A stretch of DNA of 64,000 nt from the NCBI RefSeq assembly GCF_022394535.1, contig NZ_CP089414.1, positions 4,340,001 through 4,404,000 of the forward strand, read 5' to 3'. Positions within the stretch are counted from its first letter, which is position 1, and each line of letters begins with the position of its first letter. The position numbers were made by a program, and so were the translations under genes. The DNA comes from Dyella terrae (GTDB lineage: Bacteria; Pseudomonadota; Gammaproteobacteria; Xanthomonadales; Rhodanobacteraceae). Positions 44,076 to 53,027 of the stretch are shown here, piece after piece. The notes below the pieces were generated by a model. The model worked only from the letters and a program-made list of their open reading frames with translations, was not told the origin of the DNA and did no database searches.

Positions 44076-44656
44076 GGGGAGCTGTTGCGGTGGGTTTTGC
44101 TTGGTTGATGGTGTGGTACGGGGTTGCAAGGGTTTTTGCTCCCGCTCCCCTGCGGGGAGAGGGTTGGGGTGAGGGGAGGGTGCTCGCCTCACTGTTTCAT
44201 CTTTAGCCGTCACCCCGGCGGAGGCTGGGATCCAGAGCCCCTGTGTTTGATTGTCGCGTGGTCGCGAGCTGGCTCGCCTACGCGGCGGGCGTTTCGACCT
44301 TCTGCCGAAGGCCGAGTCACTTTTCTTTGCATGCCAAAGAAAAGTAACCCGAAGAAAGGGCACCCCCACTTGGCGCTGGCCGGTGAAGCCGGCCAGTTCG
44401 TGAGAGGCGGCCGGGCTTTTCGACAGGGCTCCTGCCCTGGCGAAAAGGGATCGGCATCCTTGCCGATCCCCCCTGCGGGCCTTCTCGTCCACCCCTCACC
44501 GCCGCACAGGGGGCCGAAGGTCAAAAGCGCCGAGCCGAAGGCTCGTGCAGCGGAGCTGCACATCGCGTCGGGGCAGGTCGCGCTGCTCCTGCCTTAGAGC
44601 GCAAAGTCGAGGCAGACTCCCCGGAAGGGAGAGGGAGCCGACGGCGACTGCACCCG
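44076..44656. repeat. Repeat-rich, hairpin-dense intergenic region
   Basis: No real gene. In order: a GGGGAGAGGGTTGGGGTGAGGG stretch type (about 44152-44177), a CACCCCGGCGGAGGCTGGGATCC element (about 44210-44234), a perfect hairpin with 11-base arms ACTTTTCTTTG (44319-44345), CTGGCCGG/CCGGCCAG (44376-44396), TTTTCG-CAGGGC/GCCCTG-CGAAAA (44417-44446) and GGGATCGGCA/TGCCGATCCC (44447-44470). From memory, similar blocks recur between genes in many xanthomonads and Burkholderia-type genomes; ORFs in them are commonly mis-annotated as hypothetical proteins. Confidence 0.65.
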
Positions 44657-44684
44657 TTCACCCATCTGACCAACCGCCAAAAAC

Positions 44685-44710
44685 AAAAAAGGCCGGACAA
44701 AGTCCGGCCC
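44685..44710 (-). terminator. Rho-independent terminator of pilR
   Basis: On the minus strand GGCCGGAC-TTT-GTCCGGCC is followed by TTTTTTG, starting 22 bases past the pilR stop at 44732. Confidence 0.88.
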
Positions 44711-44731
44711 TTCGCGTCATATCGACAACCC

Positions 44732-46139
44732 TCAGTCGATACCCAACTTCTTCAACTTGTAGCGCAGCGCCCGGAACGTAATCCCCAGCTTCTTCGCCGC
44801 CGCAGTCTTGTTGTACCGCGACTCCTCCAGCGCCTTGATGATCGCCGTGCGCTCCAGGTTGCTGATGTAATCGTCGAGACCGCCGCTGGCGGTGGGCGAT
44901 GCAGCCGGGGGCGGTTCCGCGTGTGAAGCCATGCCGGTAGGTGCCGCGGCTGGAACCGCCTCGGTGTGGGAGCGCGGCATGCGCTGCGGCAGCATCAGGT
45001 CGCTGACGTCGACCTGGTCGCCGTCGCACATCGCCATCGCACGCTCCAGGATGTTCTCTCAGTTCACGCACGTTGCCGGGGAAGTCGTAGCTCTCTAGCG
45101 CCTGCTGCGCGGCCGGCAGCAGTTGGCCGGGTGCGCCGCCGCTCTTGGTGGCGAGTTGGCGCAGCACGAAGTTGGCCAGTTGGGGCACGTCACCGCGGCG
45201 TTCGCGCAACGGTGGCACGCGCAGTTCGATGACGTTGATGCGGTAGAACAAGTCCTGGCGGAACTGGCCCTGCTCGACCAGCGCGGCGAGATTCTTGTGA
45301 GTGGCCGAGAGGATGCGCACGTCGACGGGCACTTCCTCACGCGCGCCAATCGGGCGCACCGCCTTTTCCTGGATCGCACGCAGCAGTTTCACTTGCATGT
45401 GCAGTGGCAGTTCGGCCACTTCGTCGAGGAACAGCGTGCCGCCATGGGCGGCCTGGAACAGGCCTTCCTTGTCGCCCACCGCGCCGGTAAAGCTGCCTTT
45501 GCGGTGGCCGAAGAATTCGCTCTCCATCAGCTCGGACGGAATCGCGCCGCAGTTCACCGGCACGAACGGCCCGGTAGCGCGGGGACCCTGCTCGTGGATG
45601 AGGCGGGCGACCAGTTCCTTGCCCACGCCAGATTCACCGGCGATGTACACCGGCGCCTGATTGCGCGCGAGCTTGCCGATGGTGCTGCGCACTTGCTGCA
45701 TGGCTGGCGAATCGCCGATCAGGCGCTCGTTGCCGTCCGGCTTGGCGGCGGCTTGGCCGCTGCGCTTCTCTTCGGCCAGACGCAGAGCGGTACGCACGAG
45801 GCGGCGCAGCATCTGGATGTCGACCGGCTTGGATACGAAGTCGAAGGCGCCCGCCTTGAGCGCGCTCACGGCCGCATCGACGTTGCCGTAGGCGGTGATC
45901 ATGGCAACCGGCGTGTCCGGATGCTCGGCGGAAATCACCTCGACCACCTCATGGCCGGTGCCGTCGGGCAGCCGCATGTCGGTGAAGCACAGGTCATAGT
46001 GCTTTTCGGCGAGGGCGCGCCGTGCTTCCGTCACGGTGCCCACCGCATCGACCAGCAAATCCATGCGGCCGAGGGTGATGGTGAGGAGTTCGCGAATATC
46101 GCGTTCGTCGTCGATGACCAGGACGGTCTGTTGGCTCAT
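44732..46139 (-). pseudogene. pilR: pilR, sigma-54-dependent type IV pilus regulator, one-base frameshift
   Basis: NtrC-class regulator read in two frames. The first (46139 to about 45060) holds the receiver (Asp54 in FTDMRLPDG) and the sigma-54 AAA+ domain (GESGVGKE, GSFTGAVGD, DEVAELPLHMQVKLLRA). The second (from about 45058 to 44732) holds the end of the AAA+ domain and the Fis-type HTH (IIKALEESRYNKTAAAKKLG, ITFRALRYKLKKLGID). The switch lies at CTCTC near 45056-45060 within the conserved FPGNVREL-ENILERA, where one extra base is present. If real, the protein ends in unrelated residues and lacks its DNA-binding domain. PilR activates pilA with sigma-54. Its partner pilS lies 11.5 kb away. 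Confidence 0.85.
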
Positions 46140-46220
46140 GTCGTCAGTTTGCGCTGTGGACGAGGGCTAGGATAACCGTCGCCCAGGCAGGGGGCAAAGT
46201 TTTACTGCGGGGAGATCGGG

Positions 46221-47288
46221 TCACTTAGGCGCCAAATGGTGGTCGAAGAATCTCACGATGGTCTCGTAGGCGGCCCGCGACTCAGGCAGATCCGGATCCG
46301 AGAAGAACGAATGCCACATACCTTCCCACACATGCAGTTCCGTCGCTACGCCGGCTTGGCTCAACAAGGTCTGACTGCGGATCACCGAGCTCATGGCCAT
46401 GTCGCGCGTACCGGTAATCAGCAAGGTAGGAGGGAACTTGGCCAGCAAGGTCGGCGAAAGCCCCGGGAACACCATGGGATCAGTGGCGCTGGCGCCTTTG
46501 AAGTAAGGCAGGTCACCCAGGTGAAGCGGATGGTCCGGCACGGGTGCGCCGTTGAGCAATGGTGCCACGTAGGCGGAGTCGCCCTCCATGTCCACCAGTG
46601 AGCCGCAGAAGGTGCCAATGGCGCCCGGTGCCGGGAGCTTGCGGTCGATCAGGCGCGCCACGGCCTCGCCGGTGAGTATGCCGCCGGCCGAGCAGCCGTA
46701 GATGCCGATGGCGCCGGGTTTGTACTGCTTGAGCAAGGCTTTATACACGGCCTCCACATCTTCGCTGGCGGCGGGGAAGGTGTGCTCGGGGCCTTGCCGG
46801 TAGTCGACGCTGATGACTTTGATGCGGCCAAGACTGGCGATGGGGATGGATTCCACCAGCCCGCCGCTGTGCGCGCCCCACAGGAAGGCGCCGCCGTGCA
46901 GGTTGATCAGTACGCGCTCGCGGTTCTTCGGCGAGATGCCCTGCGCCGGTTCCACCACATCGGTCACCACGCCCGCGATGGTTTCGCGATGCGTCTTCAC
47001 CGGGTAGATCGCCATCATGCGCTGCGCACGATCGGTGTTCATGCGGTCATAGAACGCCCGGCTCTGCTCGATAGGGGCCGTGATCGGCGGCGCCTTGGAC
47101 CCGGCGGCGAGCATCTTGGGAAAGAACGCGCGCGCTTCGGGCGATGCGGCCGACGAATAGGGCAAGGTCATGCTGCCAGCATGAATGCTGCCGTCGGCGG
47201 CGACCCCGGGTGCGGCGTCCTGAGCATGCAAGGTGCCGCAGAGCAGCGAGGCAGCCAGGGTGAGGCGGGCGAGGGTACGTGTGCTCAC
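46221..47288 (-). CDS. Exported HSL-type alpha/beta-hydrolase (esterase)
   Basis: 355 residues with a signal peptide (LARLTLAASLLCGTLHAQ). Oxyanion motif INLHGGAFLWG, nucleophile Ser in YGCSAGGI, Asp in TGTRDMAMS and His in GMWHSFF give a full catalytic set of the hormone-sensitive-lipase family. It overlaps the trehalase gene by four bases, so it is the last gene of the glucobiose operon. It may remove acyl groups from substituted sugars before uptake (inference). Confidence 0.85.
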   Translation of the reverse strand: MSTRTLARLTLAASLLCGTLHAQDAAPGVAADGSIHAGSMTLPYSSAASPEARAFFPKMLAAGSKAPPITAPIEQSRAFYDRMNTDRAQRMMAIYPVKTHRETIAGVVTDVVEPAQGISPKNRERVLINLHGGAFLWGAHSGGLVESIPIASLGRIKVISVDYRQGPEHTFPAASEDVEAVYKALLKQYKPGAIGIYGCSAGGILTGEAVARLIDRKLPAPGAIGTFCGSLVDMEGDSAYVAPLLNGAPVPDHPLHLGDLPYFKGASATDPMVFPGLSPTLLAKFPPTLLITGTRDMAMSSVIRSQTLLSQAGVATELHVWEGMWHSFFSDPDLPESRAAYETIVRFFDHHLAPK

Positions 47289-48973
47289 GGCGTCGTTTCC
47301 TTCTGGGCGGTGGGTGCGGCTTTCTTCGCGGTGCCGTCGAGCAATTCGTGTAGTTTCAGGTAGACGCCATTAGTCCAGCCGAAGCCCACCACGTTCTCGC
47401 TGTAGCCGGCGTTTACCTTCACGTCGGCATTGCCCAGCGCCATGTTGTATTTCTCGCGGATGGTGCCGTCGTCGGCCAAGCCTTGGTCCACCGTAGTGGC
47501 GAACTTGGCTGCGAGGCGCCGCGCATCGTCGTGGAAGCCGTAATCGTCGAGCCCCTTGATCGCGAGCCAGTTGGTCGGCGCCCAGCCGAATGGATCGTCC
47601 CACTGCACGGCCATGGGCCGGTTATCCATGCTCAATCCGCCCTTGCGTTCGAACACGCCGAGCTTGCCGCGCACCGCGGCTGCTTGTTGCGGCGAGGCGA
47701 CGCCGGCCCATAGCGGGTAGTACGTCGTGACGTAGGGATATGGCGAGGGCTTGGCAGCCACGAAGTCGTAATCGCGGTACATGCCGTCCTTGTCGCTCCA
47801 TAGGTACTTGTCCATGGCCGCCTTGCGCGCATCGGCCGCCTTTGCCCAGCGGTCGGCGTCGCCTGCCTTGCCAAGCTGCAGCGCAAAGTCGTGCAGGTCG
47901 CGCTCATAGCGATAGAGCAGGCTGTTGAGGCTGGCGTCGGCGTAGTGATGGGTGGAGCCGCCGAAGGGGCCAAAGTGCGAGTTGGTGTCGAAGCCCGATT
48001 CGCGCATGGCGCGGTCGCCGTGGAAATAGTCTGCCGTGAGGCGATAGCCATCGACCCATGCGCCTTCGCACACCTTGGAGGCGCGCACGTCGCAACTCGC
48101 TTCCTTCAGGCGCGCGGCTTCGGCGTCGTCGGGATGCTCGGAGCCTTTGATGAGATAGCCCGGATCGTCCTTCGGATGCGCGATCAGCCAGCGCATCACG
48201 CCCTTGTAGAACTCGCTGTCCTTGGCTTCCAGCACGGGGCCGTTGCCGAGGTCGTAGTAGCGGGCCAGGCCGGTGTTGCCTGCGCGATGCTCAGGGCGTG
48301 TCCAGATCTCGTAGTTACGCACGGCGAGTGGATAGGCCTTGGCGAGCCATTCGCGACGTGCGTCTGCGCTGGGGAAGCTGGCGGGGTCATCCAGTAGTGC
48401 GGCGATCATGGCCGTGAGGAAAGGGGGCTGCGATCGGCTGAGGTAGTAGGTGCGGTTGGCGTTGAGCACGCCGCCGTAGTGCGCCACTTCATAGAGCGCG
48501 TTGTCGACCATGTCCTTGGCCAGGTCCAACTTGTGATCAGCGACCAGCCCCAACAGGATGAAGTAGCTATCCCAGCCGTACATCTCGTTGAAGAAGCCGC
48601 CGGGCACCACGTAAGGGTGTGGCAGATACAGCAGGCCCTGCTGCGGCAGCTTCGTGGCGTCGATGTCACCTAGTTGTTCGACCTTGCGCGGCAGTGGCCG
48701 CACATCGACGTTGCAGCGCTTGCCGATGGCAGCCACGTTCGCCGGTACCGGCTCGCCGGCGGGGACGTAAAGCACCGGATGGCCAACCACCTTGGTGTCG
48801 GCCAGCGCGGCGCAGTCTTCCTGCGAGCGCGTGAGTGTCGTCCATGCTTTGTCGATATAGGTGCGCGTCTTCGCTGGATCGGGCGTGCCCGAGGCAACGG
48901 TCGTACTCGCAACGGCGCACGACAGCGCGATGGCCAGCCATCGGAAGTGAAGCGAATGGGCGTGTCGAGTCAT
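47285..48973 (-). CDS. treA: Periplasmic trehalase, GH37
   Basis: 562 residues with a signal peptide (LAIALSCAVASTTVASG). Both GH37 signatures are present: PGGFFNEMYGWDSYF and QWDDPFGWAP; the acid/base regions are ESGFDTNSHFG and REKYNMALG. It hydrolyses alpha,alpha-trehalose to two glucoses. Length matches TreA (about 550). It lies between an MFS transporter and an esterase gene in the same operon. Confidence 0.9.
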   Translation of the reverse strand: MTRHAHSLHFRWLAIALSCAVASTTVASGTPDPAKTRTYIDKAWTTLTRSQEDCAALADTKVVGHPVLYVPAGEPVPANVAAIGKRCNVDVRPLPRKVEQLGDIDATKLPQQGLLYLPHPYVVPGGFFNEMYGWDSYFILLGLVADHKLDLAKDMVDNALYEVAHYGGVLNANRTYYLSRSQPPFLTAMIAALLDDPASFPSADARREWLAKAYPLAVRNYEIWTRPEHRAGNTGLARYYDLGNGPVLEAKDSEFYKGVMRWLIAHPKDDPGYLIKGSEHPDDAEAARLKEASCDVRASKVCEGAWVDGYRLTADYFHGDRAMRESGFDTNSHFGPFGGSTHHYADASLNSLLYRYERDLHDFALQLGKAGDADRWAKAADARKAAMDKYLWSDKDGMYRDYDFVAAKPSPYPYVTTYYPLWAGVASPQQAAAVRGKLGVFERKGGLSMDNRPMAVQWDDPFGWAPTNWLAIKGLDDYGFHDDARRLAAKFATTVDQGLADDGTIREKYNMALGNADVKVNAGYSENVVGFGWTNGVYLKLHELLDGTAKKAAPTAQKETTP

Positions 48974-49085
48974 GTCTGCTCCCGGGTCGATGCGTGATCG
49001 TTGGCGGTCGTCGCGGCGGCGTTCAAGCCCTGCCTTGCCGCCGATCCATGGCGCAAGCCCCGGGCATCGTGCCCGACGTGAAGCA

Positions 49086-50357
49086 TTACTTCGTGGAAAG
49101 GCCCATCGCGGCAGGTTCAGCCGCGCCGACGCGATCCGTCTCGCGCTTGAAATAGAACAGCGTCACCAGCACCAGGCACATCGGTACCAGCGAAAAATAG
49201 AAAGCGTGGATGCCGCCGAAGCTTGAGAACACGATGGCGGTGATGCGTGAGCCCAGCGTGCCACCCAGCGCGGAGAAAATCACGATGAGGCCGGTCATCG
49301 CCGCGTGCGAAGGCTTGGGCAGCGAGCTGAGCGCCACCGAGTTGATGACCGGGTAGATCGGCGCCATCAGCAAGCCAATCAGCGGGATCAGGTACGCCGC
49401 GATGGGGGCGTTGAACCAGTTCACGTTCGCGCCGACGTGCACCTCGCGCGCCAGCGGCAGCACCAGCAAGATCAGTGCACCCATGCCGACCACGCACAAG
49501 TTCAGCAGCAGATGCCAGGACATGCGGCGCAGCAGTTGCCCCGCAACGATGCGTCCCAGCGCGGTGGCACCGGCGAGGATGCTCGCCATCTGGATGCTCA
49601 TCGCGTTGGGTAGCTTGAGGATCTCGTTGTTGAAGGTCGGCAGCCAGGTGCTGAAGCTCTGCTCGATCAGCACGTAGAGGAAGGCGGAAAGCAGGAACAC
49701 GTAAACCAGCGTGCGCATCAACAGGCGATACATGTCACGCATGGCCTGCCCGAGCGAGTGTGCCGTGCCGCCGTGCGCGGCGGATTCGTCCAGCGTGGCG
49801 CCCCACAGCAGCGCTATCGTGCCAAAGCACATCGCGGCCAGCACCCAGTAGACGTTGAACCAGGATGGGTTAGCCGGATCCGCGTGATCGATGAACGCAC
49901 TGAAAAGCCAGCCGCTCGCCAGCACGCCCAGCATGAACAGGCCTTCGATGGTATTGGTGAGTCGGCCGTGTTCGGCCTTGTTGCTGGTGAGCAAGCCAAT
50001 CGACGAGTAGACGGCCACCTTGGCTAGCGCGAACGACACGCCGATACAGGTGAACAGCAGCTCGGTGGTGTGGAAGCCGGGAAACAGCGGCATGAGCATG
50101 CAGGCGCTGCCGACGATGCACAACGACAGCATCATGGCCCGGCGATAGCCCAATTTGGGCAGGAAGGACGCCACCAGAAACGAGGTGATGGCAATCGGCA
50201 GGTCTTTAAAGAGTTCGAGCAGGCTTGCCTGCGGCTTGTCGATGCCAAACGTGTGGATGGACTGCAAGATGACCGTGCCCACACTGTTGAGCAGTATCGC
50301 GAACACCATGTAAATCGTCGCCAGCGCAACGATCATGCGGTAACGGCCCATCCCCAC
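49086..50357 (-). CDS. MFS transporter of the glucobiose operon
   Basis: 423 residues with 12 predicted helices, FucP/TsgA-like (ALATIYMVFAILLNSVGTVI, LFKDLPIAITSFLVASFLPKLGYRRAM). Lies between the TonB receptor (90-base gap with a hairpin) and trehalase. It would bring the disaccharide or glucose across the inner membrane. ATG 50351 is a second possible start. Confidence 0.88.
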   Translation of the reverse strand: MGMGRYRMIVALATIYMVFAILLNSVGTVILQSIHTFGIDKPQASLLELFKDLPIAITSFLVASFLPKLGYRRAMMLSLCIVGSACMLMPLFPGFHTTELLFTCIGVSFALAKVAVYSSIGLLTSNKAEHGRLTNTIEGLFMLGVLASGWLFSAFIDHADPANPSWFNVYWVLAAMCFGTIALLWGATLDESAAHGGTAHSLGQAMRDMYRLLMRTLVYVFLLSAFLYVLIEQSFSTWLPTFNNEILKLPNAMSIQMASILAGATALGRIVAGQLLRRMSWHLLLNLCVVGMGALILLVLPLAREVHVGANVNWFNAPIAAYLIPLIGLLMAPIYPVINSVALSSLPKPSHAAMTGLIVIFSALGGTLGSRITAIVFSSFGGIHAFYFSLVPMCLVLVTLFYFKRETDRVGAAEPAAMGLSTK

Positions 50358-50395
50358 CTCCCACGTCCGGTTTGCAACCGATCCCCCCCGGAGTT

Positions 50396-50431
50396 GGTTC
50401 CGGGCCGCCGACCCACGTGCGGCCCGGAACC
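50396..50431 (-). repeat. Stem-loop between the TonB receptor and MFS genes
   Basis: A perfect 13-base-pair stem (GGTTCCGGGCCGC / GCGGCCCGGAACC) with a ten-base loop lies 17 bases after the receptor stop. There is no T run. It may stabilise the upstream receptor message or partly attenuate downstream genes. Confidence 0.6.
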
Positions 50432-50447
50432 GGGGGGGAACACTACA

Positions 50448-52997
50448 TCAGAACTTATACTTCACCTGGAAATTGACCTCGCGGCCTTCCATTGGGCGGG
50501 CCAGGATGACGCCATTGCTGCCCGCAGCCGTACCGAAGATGCGTGAGTTGCTCTCGGTGAGGCCCAGCTGGTTGGTCACGTTGGTGCCCTGCATGCGCAG
50601 TTCCCAGTTCTGCTGGATGTTGGCCACCACGCCGAAGTCCAGCGTGTAGTACGTGCCCAACTGCTGCAGGCCCGACTGATCCTGCGTATGCGGACCCACA
50701 TAGGTGTAGGTCACGAACGCCATGATGTCGCCCCACGAGAATGGGATCTTGTAGCTCGGCGTGAACATATAGCGGTACTTCGGCTGGCGCTGCAGCTGTA
50801 CGCCGTCGATGAAGGCGCAACCGTTGCCGGCGACCTGGTTCACGTACGGGATACAGGCCGAGTAGTGCGAGTAATGGCCGTCGAGATAGTTGGCCACCAA
50901 CTGCAACTTCAGGTTGTCGATCGGTGTGACGGCACCGGCCAGGTTGACGCCCTTGGAGTCCGAGCCGTACAGCAGCGGCGTACCCACCGGCACACCTTCG
51001 CCGTTGGTCGGCTGGTAGGGCAGGCCGTTGAACTGGCGGTGATAGACGCTGATGTCCGCGTACAGGTACTTGGACTGGTACTTGAAGCCGCCTTCGAAGT
51101 TCTGGATCTTCTGCAGCGGCGGCGTATTGCCCGTGGTGTTGCCGCGCAGCGCGTTGTCGAAGTCGCCGAAGTGCGCACCCTTGTTGGCGCGGAAGTACAC
51201 CGACATGTTGTCGGCCAGCTCGTAGTTCACACCGAACGTCCACGACGTATGCGTCTTGTTGTAGTCGGTGGTGGCGAACGTGCCATTGCAGACCGGCACG
51301 GCGTTGTCGTACAGCGTGAGCGGGTTACCGTCCAAGTTGACGTTGGTCAGATTGCACACGCGCAGCGAGGAATCCTGGTTCTCGACGCGCGCCGAGGCGT
51401 CGATCAGCCAGCGGTCGATGCGCCAGGAGTCGGACAGGTAGAACGCCTTGTTGGTCGAGCGGCCGCTCTCGGTGATGTTGTACGAGCCGTAGTCCAGCAG
51501 GCCCTGGTAGTCGGTGAGCTGGTAGGTCTGGCCGTTCTGCTGGTAGCTGACCTTGATCGGCTTGGCGTTCGGCGTGTTGGTCATCAGCATCTGGTTGCCG
51601 AGATTCCACGCGTCGTCGTCGGTGTAGTGCGCCAGATAGAGGCCGGCGGTCAGCGTGTTGCCCTCGAACAGCTCCTTGCTGATGCGGAAATCGTTGTTGA
51701 TGTTCTTCAGGTGCTTGTGGATGTACCACCAGCCCTGGTGAATTACGCTCTGGTTCGGATCGACCGCACCGCCGCCGTTGACGTACGTTGCCGTGGCGGA
51801 GCCGGCCGGCAGCTTGAACCCGCCGAAGTCGGTGCCGAGGTTGTACAGCTCGTCGTTGAGCGAGGCCGGGTTGGTGCCCGAGAACAGCGCATTGGTGTTG
51901 ACGTCGCCGCCGTCGATCAGGAACTTGTCCGACAGGTTCCAGCCGTCACCGAGGTCGTAGTCGAAGTTGAAGCCGAAGAAGCTGAACTTCGCACCGCGAC
52001 CATTCGCCAGGTTGGCGCTGGTGCCGCCGCCCGGATAGCCCGGCAGGTTTACGTGCTGGATATCCTTGCTGTAGTACGTGCTGGTGAGCGGATCAAAGCC
52101 GGGATAGGCGCTGAAGTTGTCCGAGCCGCTCTGGATCAGCGGGATCGGCGTGATGAACTGGTTGCGGTCGTTGAGCTGGCGCGCATAGAACACCAGCGAG
52201 CCGTTATCCATGTCGTGCGATAGCGTGGCGGTGAACTGGCCGCCCTTGTCAGCCGAATAGCCCGGGCTGCGCACGCCGTCCGAATCGCGGTAGAATCCGC
52301 CGATGCTGCCGTACCACTTGTCGGCGATCTTGAAGCCGAGGAAGCCTTCGTAGCGCCACAGGCCTTCGTTGCTGTAGGTCACGCCGAAGCTGCCGCTGGG
52401 CACGTCGGTACCCTGCTTGAGGATGAAGTTGGCGGTGGCGCCCATCTGGCCGTCGCCGTACACCACCGACGGACCACCCTGCAGGATTTCCGCACGCTCA
52501 ACGGTGTCGTCGAGGCGGAAGATCGAGGTGGTTTCGAAGAACGAAAGCGTGGGCATGCCGTACAGCGGCGAGCCCATCATCTGCGTGGTGAAGAACGGCG
52601 CGTCACCGCCACCGGGGAAGCCGGCGATTTCGATGTTGGCGCCGGTCTGGCCGCCGGTGGATTCCGGCCACATGCCTGGCGAGATCTTCAGCAGGTCCGC
52701 CGTGCTCTTGGGATTGGCTTCGCGGATCTGCTCGGCGTTGGCGCTGACGATCGAATAGCTGGCGTCGATCTTGCGGATACCGCCAGCGGAAGAGGTACCC
52801 GTGACCACGACCTGATCCAGCGTCTTGGCTGCTTTCTGATCGCCCTGTGCCGGAGCAGGCGCATTGTTCTGCTGGTTAGCCGGTGCTGCTGGCGCTGGTT
52901 GCGCTTGCGTCGCGTCCTGCGCCTGCGCCGCACTCACCGCCAAGGCGGTGACGATCGCAGCTGCCAGCAGCTGTCGAGTGATGCCTTGCTTGTTCAT
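50448..52997 (-). CDS. TonB-dependent receptor of the glucobiose operon
   Basis: 849 residues from ATG 52995-52997 (GGGAGG upstream, 30 bases after the GH65 stop). A signal peptide (LLAAAIVTALAVSAAQAQ) leads to an Ala/Gln/Pro-rich linker, a plug (DQVVVTGTSSAGGIRKIDAS) and a barrel ending VNFQVKYKF. It lacks STN, so it is a transporter without sigma signalling. The operon context suggests import of an alpha-linked glucose disaccharide or oligomer. Confidence 0.9.
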   Translation of the reverse strand: MNKQGITRQLLAAAIVTALAVSAAQAQDATQAQPAPAAPANQQNNAPAPAQGDQKAAKTLDQVVVTGTSSAGGIRKIDASYSIVSANAEQIREANPKSTADLLKISPGMWPESTGGQTGANIEIAGFPGGGDAPFFTTQMMGSPLYGMPTLSFFETTSIFRLDDTVERAEILQGGPSVVYGDGQMGATANFILKQGTDVPSGSFGVTYSNEGLWRYEGFLGFKIADKWYGSIGGFYRDSDGVRSPGYSADKGGQFTATLSHDMDNGSLVFYARQLNDRNQFITPIPLIQSGSDNFSAYPGFDPLTSTYYSKDIQHVNLPGYPGGGTSANLANGRGAKFSFFGFNFDYDLGDGWNLSDKFLIDGGDVNTNALFSGTNPASLNDELYNLGTDFGGFKLPAGSATATYVNGGGAVDPNQSVIHQGWWYIHKHLKNINNDFRISKELFEGNTLTAGLYLAHYTDDDAWNLGNQMLMTNTPNAKPIKVSYQQNGQTYQLTDYQGLLDYGSYNITESGRSTNKAFYLSDSWRIDRWLIDASARVENQDSSLRVCNLTNVNLDGNPLTLYDNAVPVCNGTFATTDYNKTHTSWTFGVNYELADNMSVYFRANKGAHFGDFDNALRGNTTGNTPPLQKIQNFEGGFKYQSKYLYADISVYHRQFNGLPYQPTNGEGVPVGTPLLYGSDSKGVNLAGAVTPIDNLKLQLVANYLDGHYSHYSACIPYVNQVAGNGCAFIDGVQLQRQPKYRYMFTPSYKIPFSWGDIMAFVTYTYVGPHTQDQSGLQQLGTYYTLDFGVVANIQQNWELRMQGTNVTNQLGLTESNSRIFGTAAGSNGVILARPMEGREVNFQVKYKF

Positions 52998-53027
52998 GTC
53001 GTGCCTCCCCGCCCGAAACCGGGCCAC

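Noticed and set aside
44124..44597. ORFs of 117-157 residues in the repeat region
   Set aside because: They lie across hairpins and repeats on both strands; sequence composition is not protein-like.
44658..46139. 493-residue regulator with a novel C-terminus
   Set aside because: The last part is an off-frame reading of the pilR HTH after a one-base shift.
45123..46175. 350-residue plus-strand ORF
   Set aside because: Antisense to pilR, His/Arg-rich, no start signal.
50688..52223. 511-residue plus-strand ORF
   Set aside because: Antisense to the TonB receptor; Val/Arg/Gln-rich shadow.
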